Positions 17,261 through 26,225 of a stretch of 64,000 nt of DNA are shown in pieces. The notes beneath the pieces were generated by a model, which saw only the letters and a list, made by a program, of their open reading frames with translations, ran no database searches and was not told where the DNA came from. Origin of the DNA: Paenibacillus_AR mesotrionivorans (lineage in GTDB: Bacteria; Bacillota; Bacilli; Paenibacillales; NBRC-103111); the NCBI RefSeq assembly GCF_046098205.1, contig NZ_JBJURJ010000016.1, forward strand, positions 151,108-215,107, given 5' to 3'. Both the position numbers and the translations under genes were made by a program. Position 1 is the first letter of the stretch. Each line of letters begins with the position of its first letter.

Positions 17261-17390
17261 GAAATCAGCGGCTTGTGAAGCAAAATTTGCTTGATGTTGG
17301 CGGGGGGCGGGACTTTTGAAGCTGTAGGGAGTTAGTAGCAGGATAGACATGTGGCGGCTATAGGAAGTCGGCTGCGGGGAACGCGAGAAT

Positions 17391-17577
17391 TTTAACGGAG
17401 CTGAGCGACTCTTAAACGGCAAAAATCCCCTTTGATTTTTTTTAACGGAACTATCCGACTCTTAGAGGCATTTTTAAGGTCTTAATCCAGCTGAAAGTGA
17501 CTCTAAGGGTCGCTGAGTTCCGTTAAAATTGAAATTTGTCCATTTTGATTCGCTAAGAGCTTCTCAGTTCCGCTAAA
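17391..17577. repeat. Interspersed TAACGGAACT repeat, locus 1 (two forward, two inverted copies)
   Basis: Two forward copies (17392-17418 and 17442-17466, TTAACGGA.CT...CGACTCTTA) are followed by two inverted copies (about 17500-17525 and 17552-17576, CTAAG.G..CT.AGTTCCG). Related copies lie at 35641-35773 and 51678-52054. The forward-then-inverted arrangement could fold the region into a long hairpin. No coding capacity is evident here. It occupies the gap between nikR and the LysR gene. Confidence 0.8.
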
Positions 17578-17678
17578 GATCGGCCCCCCGCTCCTCCAAC
17601 GCAAAATAAGGCTGACATGCGGTAGATGCGCCTCCAACGCTACTCTTAGTTTCCGCATTTTACCACATTTACTTCCAT

Positions 17679-17850
17679 ATACCTCAAGGTACCTCAAGCT
17701 ACCTCAAGCTACCCCTGTCTACCTCAAGTTACCTCTGGCAGCTCTAGCTACCTCTAGTTACTCCCAGGTTACTCCCTGGTTACTCCCTAGTTACTTCGAG
17801 TTTCCCCTGGTTATTCCTAGTCCCTTTTAGTCACAACTAGTCACTTCTAT
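17679..17850. repeat. Degenerate 10-bp tandem repeat (TACCTCAAGC-like)
   Basis: About seventeen units of 10 (sometimes 11) bp run head to tail. They begin as near-identical TACCTCAAGC/T copies and drift to TTACTCCCTGG-like forms. The array runs into the last codons of the LysR gene, which ends at 17837. No reading frame is maintained, so it is a minisatellite and not a coding repeat. Confidence 0.75.
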
Positions 17851-18763
17851 TAAAAGTCGCACACCGTTCCCCCCTGCCGTAACGCTCCAACACAAAGGCT
17901 CTGAAGCGGGAGGCGGCGGGAGGCAGCCAGCCGTCCCGCCTCCATGCGATACCGATTTGCCGCACACACCCCGATCCGTCAATAGGACGCTTCACTACCT
18001 GATCTCCGTAAGGATTGCGAATATCCGGCAACAGTGACACCCCAAGCCCCGCGGCCACCAGACCCAGCGCCGTCATCACCTCCTCCCCCTCGAATACAAT
18101 CCGGGGAGTTGTCTGAAGCTGGCCGAACAGCTGGTCGGTTATCGTCCGCAAGCCGTAGCCCTGTTTCATGGCGATAAACGGAGCCTGGGCCAGCTCACTC
18201 GCCTGGACTTCCTCTTGCTGAGCCAAGGGATGACTGTGAGGAAGATACGCAAACAGATGCTCCTCCCACAGCTCCGCCCATTCGATGCCTTTTCTGGTTT
18301 CGGTCATGGAGGAAATGACCATATCCACCTCCCCCTGCTCCAGCCGATCCAGCATCATCCGGGTGGAGTCCTGGAACAGCTGGAAAGTGATCCGCGGCCA
18401 CAAGGCCGTATAGGCGCTTAAGATATCCGGTACAGCCGTCAGCCCCAGGGATTTTAGGAAAGAGAGGGACACGGTGCCGCCTTCCGGGTCCAGGGCTTGA
18501 TGGAGCTCCGCCTTCCCGGCTTCAATCTCGGCTAAAACCCTTTCTACCCGCAGGGCGAACTGCGCTCCGTACCGGTTCAACCGCACCGTGCGCCCGTCCC
18601 GGTCCAGCAGCGGCACACCCAGCTCCGCCTCCAGCTTGGCGATGGACCGGCTGAGTGCCGGCTGGGACATCATGAGCGCCTCTGCCGCCCGTGTGAAATG
18701 CTGAACCTTGGCTATTGTGGCGAAGTGCTCCAGCTGCTGCCATTCCAACGTGACCGCCTCCAT
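17837..18763 (-). CDS. LysR-family transcriptional regulator
   Basis: 308-aa regulator with an N-terminal winged helix (LEHFATIAKVQHFTRAAEALMMSQPALSRSIAKLE) and a LysR substrate-binding domain from about residue 90 (VSLSFLKSLGLTAVPDI). It is transcribed away from the TauE gene, the typical arrangement for a LysR activator and its target. Its last three codons are built from the 10-bp tandem repeat that follows, so the C-terminus may have been altered by repeat expansion. Confidence 0.9.
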   Translation of the reverse strand: MEAVTLEWQQLEHFATIAKVQHFTRAAEALMMSQPALSRSIAKLEAELGVPLLDRDGRTVRLNRYGAQFALRVERVLAEIEAGKAELHQALDPEGGTVSLSFLKSLGLTAVPDILSAYTALWPRITFQLFQDSTRMMLDRLEQGEVDMVISSMTETRKGIEWAELWEEHLFAYLPHSHPLAQQEEVQASELAQAPFIAMKQGYGLRTITDQLFGQLQTTPRIVFEGEEVMTALGLVAAGLGVSLLPDIRNPYGDQVVKRPIDGSGCVRQIGIAWRRDGWLPPAASRFRAFVLERYGRGERCATFNRSD

Positions 18764-18898
18764 GTTTTTTATGCATGTATGTTATGATTATCCTGCATTA
18801 GACTTCTCCCGGCCGTGCTTTTACAATCGGTACTAGGCCGTATTTGTAAACGCGGCTTCGATAAATCAGCCGGCTTACGTACAGGGAGGAAGTCTGTT

Positions 18899-19654
18899 TT
18901 GGAAACTGTAGCTCTAATCATGGTTATGTTATTAGTCGGCCTGCTTCTGGGCTTCGTAGGAGCAGGAGGCTCCGGTTTTATGATAGCTGTGCTTACCGTA
19001 GGCTTCGGCTATCCCATCCATGTCGCCATGGGGACTGCCATCGCAGCCATGATGTTCACATCCTTGTCCGGCATGCTCAGCCAGCTTCGCCAGCAGAACA
19101 CGGACATCGCCACCGGCATTCTGGTGGGAATCACCGGGGCATTGGGCTCCTGGGTGGGGTCCGGCATCGCCTTCACTATTCCGGAGAGCGCCATGAAATG
19201 GTGCACCTCGGGAATGCTGGTGCTGTCTGGCCTGGCATTATGGCTGAAGCTCTCCATGTCTTCCCGGGACAAAGAGGGACAAAATCCCATCCACTCCCCT
19301 GCCCGCAGAAGGATAACCGCCGTTTGTGTCGGCTTAACGGTGGGGGTGCTCACCGGCACCTTCGGCATCGGCTCCACCCCCTTCATCCAGTTGGGGTTGA
19401 TGCTGCTCCTAGGACTCAGCATGCGCAGAGCCGCAGGCACCTCCATGCTGGTCATCCTATTCGTCGCAGCTGCGGGAGCCGTAGGCTATTTTCAGGCGGG
19501 CAGTCTGAATGTGCCGCTTCTCTTCACCGTCTTGGCCGGCTCCATGACCGGCTCTTACATCGGCGCCCGGTTTACCAAACGCGCTCCTGCGGCACTACTC
19601 AAAACCGGTATGGTGGCCACTCCTATTGCCGCCGCATTTTTGCTTCTTTTATAA
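18899..19654 (+). CDS. TauE/SafE-family membrane transporter
   Basis: 251-aa membrane protein of the TauE/SafE (sulfite exporter, DUF81) family, with two similar halves: GLLLGFVGAGGSGFMIAVLT near residue 12 and VGLTVGVLTGTFGIGSTPFI near 140. The family moves sulfite, sulfoacetate or other organic anions. Start codon TTG at 18899 is chosen because AGGGAGGA lies 8 nt upstream and the membrane part begins there; the longer frame to 18815 has no good ribosome binding site. Followed after 30 bp by a carboxylesterase, so co-transcription is likely. Confidence 0.85.
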   Translation: METVALIMVMLLVGLLLGFVGAGGSGFMIAVLTVGFGYPIHVAMGTAIAAMMFTSLSGMLSQLRQQNTDIATGILVGITGALGSWVGSGIAFTIPESAMKWCTSGMLVLSGLALWLKLSMSSRDKEGQNPIHSPARRRITAVCVGLTVGVLTGTFGIGSTPFIQLGLMLLLGLSMRRAAGTSMLVILFVAAAGAVGYFQAGSLNVPLLFTVLAGSMTGSYIGARFTKRAPAALLKTGMVATPIAAAFLLLL

Positions 19655-19683
19655 ACCAATTTCTTCCGATGGAGGATGCCATC

Positions 19684-21159
19684 ATGCCTATAGAAAAACC
19701 GATGGACCAGAATCTGCGCATCGAAACCGCATATGGTTGGGTCCAGGGAATCCGGGACGGAAACGTCTGCGCTTTTTTAGGTCTGCCGTATGCGGCGATA
19801 CCGGCAGGGGCCGACTCCCGGTTTAAGCCCCCTCTCCCACTCCAGCCGTGGAGCGGCGTACGGAAGGCCGATGCCTTCGGGTCAACAGCCCCCCAGCCCA
19901 ATCCGCTGCCCTATAACTCCAACCAGTCGGAGGACTGCCTCACCCTGAATATCTGGACTGACAACACGGATAAGCCAGAACGTCCGGTATTGGTCTATAT
20001 CCATGGCGGCGGCTTCACCTCCGGCTCGGGCTCCAATCCCTCCTTTAACGGCAGAACCTTCGCGGAAAACGGTGGTGTGGTTGCCGTTACGCTGAATTAC
20101 CGTCTGGGCGTGCTGGGTTTTCTGGATTTGTCCTCCGTATGGGGTGGAGAATACCGGACCTCGGGCAATACAGGCTTGCTGGATATCATCGCCGCCCTGC
20201 AATGGATCCGCGAAAACATTGGCTCTTTCGGCGGCAACCCTAACCGGGTCACCGTCATGGGCCAATCGGCCGGTGCCAAATGCGTCGGCGCCCTGCTTTG
20301 CGCCCCGCCGGCGGAGGGACTGTTCCACCGGGCCATTGCCATCAGCGGCTCCGTGCAGGCAGTGCGCGATCAGGGCACATCGGCAGAGCTGACTGAGCGG
20401 TTTCTTCATCATGCAAGCTTAAGCTCCCGGACAACAAACCGCCTGCTCACCATGCCTGCTGAAGAGCTGATGGCACTGCAGCAGGACTGGGTGAAGGATC
20501 TGCGCGGCGTCCATTATTTCGGCCCTGTTATCGACGGGCACACCCTCAAAACACAACCCCTGGAGGAGCTGGCCCGTCCTGGCCGCACCCTGCCGCCTCT
20601 GTTGATCGGCACCTCCCGCAACGAAACCGCCGGGTTTATTGCCGGCGATGACATTATGCAGCGTCCTTCCCTTGAGGTGCTGGAGCACATCTTCGGGCGG
20701 AATGCTGGTGCAGTACAGGCGGCGTATGAGCGGCGCAGCAACCTGCCTCTGGAAGGCGACAGCCCCAACATGGCCGTCTGGGAAGCCGTGATGACGGACT
20801 ACATGTACCGGATCGCCGCCATCCGGACAGCGGAGGCTTATGCAGCAGCCGGAGCTCCCGTCTGGCTGTACCGCTTTGATGCGGGAGGCCCCCAAGGAGC
20901 CGGACATGGCAGCGAACGCCCGTATATCTGGCATAACGGCTTCCCGCCGGCCCGGTCCGCTTTGGCGGAACGGATGCATCAAGCCTGGATCCGTTTTATC
21001 CACGGCAGCGAGCCGGAGGCGGCCGGGTCAGCAGCGTCTTGGCCCCCATTCGAGCGGACCAACCGCCGCATCCTGCTGTTTAATGATCCCTGCTGCATAT
21101 CCGGTTTGGAGGATGTCCTGAACGATCCGGATTTCCCCATGCAGTCCCTTGTTCTATAA
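19684..21159 (+). CDS. Type-B carboxylesterase (p-nitrobenzyl esterase family)
   Basis: 491-aa alpha/beta hydrolase of the type-B carboxylesterase family. It shows the oxyanion motif YIHGGGF near residue 106, the nucleophile elbow GQSAG with Ser195, a glutamate region NETAGFIAGDD and a late histidine region HGSERPYIWHN. No signal peptide, so it is cytoplasmic. ATG at 19684 with GGAGG 8 nt before it; the upstream in-frame extension runs antiparallel to real coding sequence of the TauE gene and is discarded. Natural substrate unknown. Confidence 0.9.
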   Translation: MPIEKPMDQNLRIETAYGWVQGIRDGNVCAFLGLPYAAIPAGADSRFKPPLPLQPWSGVRKADAFGSTAPQPNPLPYNSNQSEDCLTLNIWTDNTDKPERPVLVYIHGGGFTSGSGSNPSFNGRTFAENGGVVAVTLNYRLGVLGFLDLSSVWGGEYRTSGNTGLLDIIAALQWIRENIGSFGGNPNRVTVMGQSAGAKCVGALLCAPPAEGLFHRAIAISGSVQAVRDQGTSAELTERFLHHASLSSRTTNRLLTMPAEELMALQQDWVKDLRGVHYFGPVIDGHTLKTQPLEELARPGRTLPPLLIGTSRNETAGFIAGDDIMQRPSLEVLEHIFGRNAGAVQAAYERRSNLPLEGDSPNMAVWEAVMTDYMYRIAAIRTAEAYAAAGAPVWLYRFDAGGPQGAGHGSERPYIWHNGFPPARSALAERMHQAWIRFIHGSEPEAAGSAASWPPFERTNRRILLFNDPCCISGLEDVLNDPDFPMQSLVL

Positions 21160-21198
21160 TCTGACTACATTATATATACGTCATGCTTAGACTCCAAA

Positions 21199-21248
21199 AC
21201 AAACCGGGCCATACCAACCTTGAAAGGAGGGTACGACCCGGCTTTTCC
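21199..21248. terminator. Bidirectional terminator between converging genes
   Basis: An interrupted stem (CCGGG/CCCGG, with GGTAC-type inner pairs) lies between the esterase stop and the stop of the beta-helix gene, with TTTT on the plus side and TTTGTTTT on the minus side. Confidence 0.6.
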
Positions 21249-21250
21249 GT

Positions 21251-22708
21251 TTATCGGAGCATCCGTCTCCGCAATTGGGCCTGATACAGATTCACAGGCT
21301 GGATACACTCGCCGGCAGGCAGCGGTTCCATCCAACGTCCATCCGTCAGGCATGAAGGGGCTTCCCCCGTGGGATAACCCACCAAATTCAGGGAGGCGGG
21401 AGCAAAACCCTCCGGGTAAGGCTGAAGCTGCTTGGCGTAGATGTTCCAGAAGGTTTCCCTCGCGGCACAATGTCTGCCCAGTGCGGCCCCGCCTCCGCTT
21501 TTCCACAGTCTGGTTCCGGCACCTGCATCAATATCCGTAAACAAATTGGCATAGGGCGCCCGTTTGTGGTGATCGAAGCACAGGTCCACCCCTCTCCCGC
21601 CGGCAAAAACATTGCCAGCGCACTTGCTGACAGAAATATCATGGATGAAAGAGCAGCGGTAATCGAAGGATTCCACCAGATTATCGTCCCCGTATATATA
21701 GATGCCGTGATGGCCTGTACAGCCGCTGGCCAAGTCAGGCTGACGGTGGGATTCCATAACGAGATTCCGCACCGTGCAGAAGCTCCCCTTCAGAATGATA
21801 CCGCAATCCGAATTGCGGATGGTAACGCCATCAATCCAGCAATCCGAAGCCTGGGTAATGGCAACCCCGTTATACCCCAGCTCCCGGAAGTGTCCGGCAT
21901 AAGGAACGTCGGGAAACTCCAGTGTTAAATCCTCGATCCCTACCTCATCCACCGTTGGCCTGAACGGCCGGATTACGGGCTGCCATTCCGCTCTGACGTG
22001 AAAGCGCAGCGCCCGGTTTATGGTAATGGAGTCTTCACCCACACTCACGATTTCTGCCACAAGACTGGCGCTGGTGCTGCCCCAGAGCTTATCCATATCC
22101 CCAGGATCGCCGCTGTATAGATGGGCTGCCAAGGAGTTGTCCGGGGTGTCCTCCTGGAAGACCTCAATCCGGTCTCCCGGCATCAGCCCTGCGGTGGAAT
22201 CCACATAAAGCGTATGCTCCCCATAAGCCGCGTCCCGGACAATTGAAACAACCCCCCCCCGAAGGAACTCCCCGGCTATCGTGATCAACCCGCCGGACCA
22301 GGAATAATTGGAGGTCCGTTCCCCGGTGGTGGTGGCGCCCCAATCCGGACTGATGTCTGTCAGATGGCGGGTAAAATGCAGAGTCGTTTCCTCCTGCCCC
22401 GCTCCTCTAAGCACTACACCGCTTCTATTCAGCCGGAGCCGGCCTGAGAGCTTGTAGCATCCCGGAGGAATCCATAACACACCCGTTCCTATTTGCGCCA
22501 GTGCCCGCTCAAAAGCTTCAGTGTCATCCTGCTCACCGTCTCCTGCAGCGCCGAAGTCCCGGACATTGGCGGTTACCGCAGGCCGGGGGAGCTCCTTGTT
22601 CCCACAGCCGTAACCGGCATACGAAAAATCCGGCAGACGCCCCTCCGGCTTCCACAGCTCGCCGTTCTCTCCCCAGAGAGGAGAGGTCAGCATTCCCTTT
22701 GTCTCCAT
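21251..22708 (-). CDS. Pectate-lyase-3-type beta-helix protein
   Basis: 485-aa protein with the N-terminal motif VRDFGAAGDGEQDDTEAFERAL, which marks the Pectate_lyase_3 right-handed beta-helix family (glycosidases, lyases and phage-tail-like depolymerases). Helix rungs are suggested by repeated G-V-x-I stretches such as DCWIDGVTIRNSDCGIILKG and HHGIYIYGDDNLVESFDYR. No signal peptide is visible, so it is probably cytoplasmic. It is 115 bp downstream of the large secreted beta-helix protein on the same strand. Likely substrates are plant cell-wall oligosaccharides, judged from the locus. Confidence 0.75.
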   Translation of the reverse strand: METKGMLTSPLWGENGELWKPEGRLPDFSYAGYGCGNKELPRPAVTANVRDFGAAGDGEQDDTEAFERALAQIGTGVLWIPPGCYKLSGRLRLNRSGVVLRGAGQEETTLHFTRHLTDISPDWGATTTGERTSNYSWSGGLITIAGEFLRGGVVSIVRDAAYGEHTLYVDSTAGLMPGDRIEVFQEDTPDNSLAAHLYSGDPGDMDKLWGSTSASLVAEIVSVGEDSITINRALRFHVRAEWQPVIRPFRPTVDEVGIEDLTLEFPDVPYAGHFRELGYNGVAITQASDCWIDGVTIRNSDCGIILKGSFCTVRNLVMESHRQPDLASGCTGHHGIYIYGDDNLVESFDYRCSFIHDISVSKCAGNVFAGGRGVDLCFDHHKRAPYANLFTDIDAGAGTRLWKSGGGAALGRHCAARETFWNIYAKQLQPYPEGFAPASLNLVGYPTGEAPSCLTDGRWMEPLPAGECIQPVNLYQAQLRRRMLR

Positions 22709-22740
22709 TTGCCCAAAACACCCCTTTATGAATGATGCAA

Positions 22741-22779
22741 ACGGCAGCCTCCGTCCGGAGACGAAAGCTGCCCTTTTCC
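22741..22779. terminator. Hairpin between the two beta-helix genes
   Basis: GGCAGC pairs with GCTGCC around inner CTCCG/CGGAG. The T-rich tail is short on either strand, so it may be a weak terminator or a processing site after the large secreted protein gene. Confidence 0.45.
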
Positions 22780-22823
22780 ATTATATACTCCTCCAACGTT
22801 CCATGGCAGCGCTATCAGAGGAA

Positions 22824-25800
22824 TTACGGCGCCACCGTTACTTGAATCCGGGCTTCAGCACCTTTGTAGACAGCGACAATCTCCGTAACACCTGCATATA
22901 ACCCTTGTACTACCGCTCCAGCCCCACGGGATTGCAGCAGCCTGGCGATAGACGCGTCTTCGCTGTACCAGATGACCGCTTCCGGATCACTTACCGGATT
23001 GCCCTGCTCATCCAGCACCTGCGCCAGCAGACTTTGCTGTTCCAGCAATCCCAGGTTCAGCGGAGCCGCTTGAAGCTGGACCGTATAAGGAGCTGTGTTG
23101 GGACCGGGATAATGGTATCCCTTGGAGCTGCCGAAGGCCTGGCTGTTAAAATCGGCACTGCCGCCCTCCCACTCCGCATTGGTTCCGTTCACGAACTGCG
23201 GGTCTGTGCCTTTTACCCCCTGCACATATTCATCGTTACGGATGGATTCCAGACTTCCACTGACCACATGAAACAAATTTGTGCCGTTGGTTTTGGCGAT
23301 AATCGAGTCATAAATCCGAACCTGGTTCGCTTCCTCCAGCATCACTTCCGCATGCTGGTTGTTGAAGAAGGTGCTGAAATACGCATCCAGCCTGCCGTTG
23401 CCGCCGACCCACAGCCCCACGGAATCGCCGCTGCCCCCACGCTTGAAGGAATACCCGCTCACCGTACGGATGAAGGTAGCCTTATCCGCTGACCAATAGC
23501 GGTAATTGCGCTTGTTGCCGAAGGATACGGTATCGATGAGCACCGGATTCCGGGACTTGTCATCCCAGCCACCGTCGGTGTTATCGAAGGCCTTGCTGCG
23601 CAGATAGGTGATGTTGTAGGCCGCCCGCTCAGCAGTAAAGCCGTCGCCGTTCCAATAGCTTCCCGCATCGTCCTGATGCCAGCTGTTGCGGCTCACCACA
23701 TCCTGGAACACAATATCATGCTCGAAAATATAGTCGGACTCCGCCGGAGAATTGCCGATCCGGAAGCCCATGGGGAAGTTGCCCGGCGCCCAGTTGGCCT
23801 GCCCGCCCGCATCCGCGTCCACACCGATAACGGCCGCCATATAATTGCCGTTGCGGAAGCGGACTGCACTCTTCGTATAGTTGGTATATTCCCCGCCCTT
23901 TACGAGAATATCATGTGTGCCAACTGCAGGGTTGGAACGCGTGGCCCTGCCCCAGAAGTAGATGCCGTCGCTCATGTCATGCACATCCACATCGAACACC
24001 CGGATACCCTCATGCTGGCCGTTGACATAGATACCGTAGAAATAATTGCGGATAACAATATTTTCAATCTGCCAATAGCTGACGCCCAAGGGAGCGTTGA
24101 TCAAGGAGCGCTGCAGCTGATTAGCCAGGGTATAATCCCCCTGGAACACCGGCTTGCCGGCGCCGGTATCCACTCCCGCCAGCTTCTTCATATGCAGAAG
24201 ATCCAGCCCGCCTCCGGTCAGGTTCAACGTCTGGGGAACTGTATAGGTGCCGCTCCCCACATAAAGGGTGTTGTTCTTGCCAGTTGCTTCCCAGGCTGCC
24301 TGCAATCCCCCCTCCAGGTCGCCTTGGAAGGCGTTGGCCCAGCTGCTGCCGTCCTTTGCCCCAGCTCCAGACGGCGTCACATAACGGTCCACCTGCAGCG
24401 GCTCTGTTGGCGGAACTGGAGGTGTACCCACCGTAGCAGCGGACAGGACTAACTCGCCGTAGCCCATGGTGTTCTTGTAGTTGTCGGCAATGCCGGACCA
24501 TACCAGCTGGCCCTCCCGCGTGCCGCCGTTATCATCATCATTGACCGCCAGATCGAAGCCCATGCTTAAACCGGCGGCCGGAGTCAAACCGAGGTTCTTC
24601 CACGGAATGGCAAGCTCCACGCTGTAGCCTCCGCCGGCTGCTGCCGAGGCATGCTTAACCCCAACCGTTTCGCTCAGCCGTTCAAAGAAAGCCGTGTCAT
24701 TATACCCCTTGCGGAAATGCCAGTCATGAATATCCAGGAGGGAGCCACGGCTGTAGTCCGCATCAAGAAACACCTCCACGGAATCATCATCGTAGGCATC
24801 CTTGGAATCATTCAACGGATGGGCATCCGTAACCTGTACACCGACATACAGATAATCTCCATCATACAGGGTGCCGAACATCACTGAGTTATCCGTGGTC
24901 CCCAGCACTGTTTTCCGGGCAGTCCGGTTGATCTGCCATACGGCTTCATCCAGTATTCCATCCGCCGCAATGGGACTTAACGTACGCAGCGTATCCAAAG
25001 GGGGTTCCGGCACAAGCTCTTGTACTGTCACCGGAACGGTGGCCGACAGAGAACCGTATGCGGCCTGGATCATGGTGCTGCCCGCCTCTACTCCGGTCAC
25101 CACTCCGCTGGAGCTAACCACGGCCACGGAAGGATCGGTACTGGTCCAGATGCTTTGCAGACCGGTCATAGCCAAATTGCTTTGGTCATAAACGGTAGCC
25201 GTATACTGGCGGCTTTCATCCTTCAACAGTACAGCATTCTGCGGAGCAGCTGTCATTCGGGTGGGGATCCGCTTGTCAACAACACGGACATTGTCCACAG
25301 CGTAGCTGCCCTTGCTGTAGCCGCCTACTGCAATCCGCCCCGATGGGAAGGTGGTGTCGGTTGCCGTTACCACAGGTACACCGTCCACATAGCCGGTAAG
25401 GGATGTGCCGTCCATCTCCAGCTTCAGCAGATAAGCGATGCCGGGATTTAAGGTCATGGAAAAGGAGGCCAGCGTGGTGCTGGTGCCGTTTACCATTTTA
25501 TTGAGGATAACCGTATTGTTAGAGGTGTGAATCCGCAGCCCGTAATGGTTGTCCGCACTGCGGTATCTGCCGAGCACCCCCACCACATTATTCTCCGTGT
25601 AATTCTTCACCCATGCCTCTACCGAATAGCTGGTCCATGCGGAATCGCCCGCAGCCTGATAGCGGGTCGTAGAGCCGGAGGTATAGGTTTGTTTGAAAAC
25701 CATCGTACTGCCGTCCGCCGCCACCGAATAACCGCCGGAGCCCGACCAGCCAGTGGAATTGCCATCCTCAAAATCATCGAAAAAAAGCACATTCTCGGAT

Positions 25801-25952
25801 GCGGTATAAACCGCCGAGGTAACCGTCTCCAGAGCAGCCCCTTCTGTAACCGCTTTCTCATTTGCGTAAACAACAGGCAGCCCTGCCATGCTTAATAGTA
25901 TACCCATCGTCAATATCACAGCTGTAAATCTTCTAAACCAAAACAGCTTCAT
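22824..25952 (-). CDS. Large secreted multidomain beta-helix protein, probable polysaccharide lyase
   Basis: 1042-aa secreted protein. A signal peptide (FRRFTAVILTMGILLSMAG) is followed by a LamG-like jelly roll (about residues 50-230), a Big_2-type Ig domain (235-310), a CBM9/DOMON-like carbohydrate module (about 325-505, IAADGILDEAVWQIN then DDDSVEVFLDADYS), and a right-handed beta-helix (about 515-930). That helix carries NGDGFTAE and FDNTDGGWDDKS, which resemble the calcium and catalytic region of PL9 pectate lyases. The protein ends with a second Ig-like domain. It is the first structural enzyme downstream of the AraC regulator, and site 26065-26087 lies before it. No SLH or LPXTG anchor is seen, so it is released or binds glycan. 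Confidence 0.8.
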   Translation of the reverse strand: MKLFWFRRFTAVILTMGILLSMAGLPVVYANEKAVTEGAALETVTSAVYTASENVLFFDDFEDGNSTGWSGSGGYSVAADGSTMVFKQTYTSGSTTRYQAAGDSAWTSYSVEAWVKNYTENNVVGVLGRYRSADNHYGLRIHTSNNTVILNKMVNGTSTTLASFSMTLNPGIAYLLKLEMDGTSLTGYVDGVPVVTATDTTFPSGRIAVGGYSKGSYAVDNVRVVDKRIPTRMTAAPQNAVLLKDESRQYTATVYDQSNLAMTGLQSIWTSTDPSVAVVSSSGVVTGVEAGSTMIQAAYGSLSATVPVTVQELVPEPPLDTLRTLSPIAADGILDEAVWQINRTARKTVLGTTDNSVMFGTLYDGDYLYVGVQVTDAHPLNDSKDAYDDDSVEVFLDADYSRGSLLDIHDWHFRKGYNDTAFFERLSETVGVKHASAAAGGGYSVELAIPWKNLGLTPAAGLSMGFDLAVNDDDNGGTREGQLVWSGIADNYKNTMGYGELVLSAATVGTPPVPPTEPLQVDRYVTPSGAGAKDGSSWANAFQGDLEGGLQAAWEATGKNNTLYVGSGTYTVPQTLNLTGGGLDLLHMKKLAGVDTGAGKPVFQGDYTLANQLQRSLINAPLGVSYWQIENIVIRNYFYGIYVNGQHEGIRVFDVDVHDMSDGIYFWGRATRSNPAVGTHDILVKGGEYTNYTKSAVRFRNGNYMAAVIGVDADAGGQANWAPGNFPMGFRIGNSPAESDYIFEHDIVFQDVVSRNSWHQDDAGSYWNGDGFTAERAAYNITYLRSKAFDNTDGGWDDKSRNPVLIDTVSFGNKRNYRYWSADKATFIRTVSGYSFKRGGSGDSVGLWVGGNGRLDAYFSTFFNNQHAEVMLEEANQVRIYDSIIAKTNGTNLFHVVSGSLESIRNDEYVQGVKGTDPQFVNGTNAEWEGGSADFNSQAFGSSKGYHYPGPNTAPYTVQLQAAPLNLGLLEQQSLLAQVLDEQGNPVSDPEAVIWYSEDASIARLLQSRGAGAVVQGLYAGVTEIVAVYKGAEARIQVTVAP

Positions 25953-26064
25953 CTTTTCATTCCTCCCCTGCTAAGCAGAATAAAATGTGTACGTCCCCAG
26001 AAAATCCGGCATCCCTCCTCCGCAGCCTGACTTTCTTTCTGTTTTATTCTCCGGCAAAGCTCCA

Positions 26065-26087
26065 TGACCGTCTATATTCATTTCTTC
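26065..26087 (-). promoter_or_regulatory. Shared 23-bp locus element, copy A
   Basis: Core GTCTATATTCATTTC on the plus strand, 113 bp upstream of the secreted beta-helix gene. It matches copy C at 22 of 23 positions and copy B at 21 of 23. On the minus strand a -10-like AGAATA begins 14 nt after the conserved GTCA end. Confidence 0.75.
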
Positions 26088-26183
26088 ATGAAACGCAAGG
26101 AATCGCCGATGCTGTCACTTCTTCAGGTGGACCAATCATTTGGTAAGAACAAGACATTAAGTGCTTCCAAGACCTGCAAGCCA

Positions 26184-26217
26184 CAACAGAAAGACCAGCC
26201 TGCAATCAGGCCGGTCT
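26184..26217 (-). terminator. Terminator after the AraC regulator gene
   Basis: On the minus strand AGACCGGCCTG pairs with CAGGCTGGTCT (one G-T wobble) around a 4-nt loop and is followed by TTTCTGTT, just past the stop at 26226. Confidence 0.75.
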
Positions 26218-26225
26218 GCACATGC

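Noticed and set aside
19198..19683. N-terminal extension of the carboxylesterase by 162 codons
   Set aside because: It overlaps real coding sequence of the TauE gene in another frame; a proper GGAGG and ATG exist at 19671-19686, where the esterase fold begins.
26115..26165. Short frame resembling the start of an ABC ATPase (LLQVDQSFGKNK)
   Set aside because: Only about a dozen similar residues, no Walker motifs follow, and it lies in the leader region of the secreted beta-helix gene. Chance or an old remnant cannot be separated.
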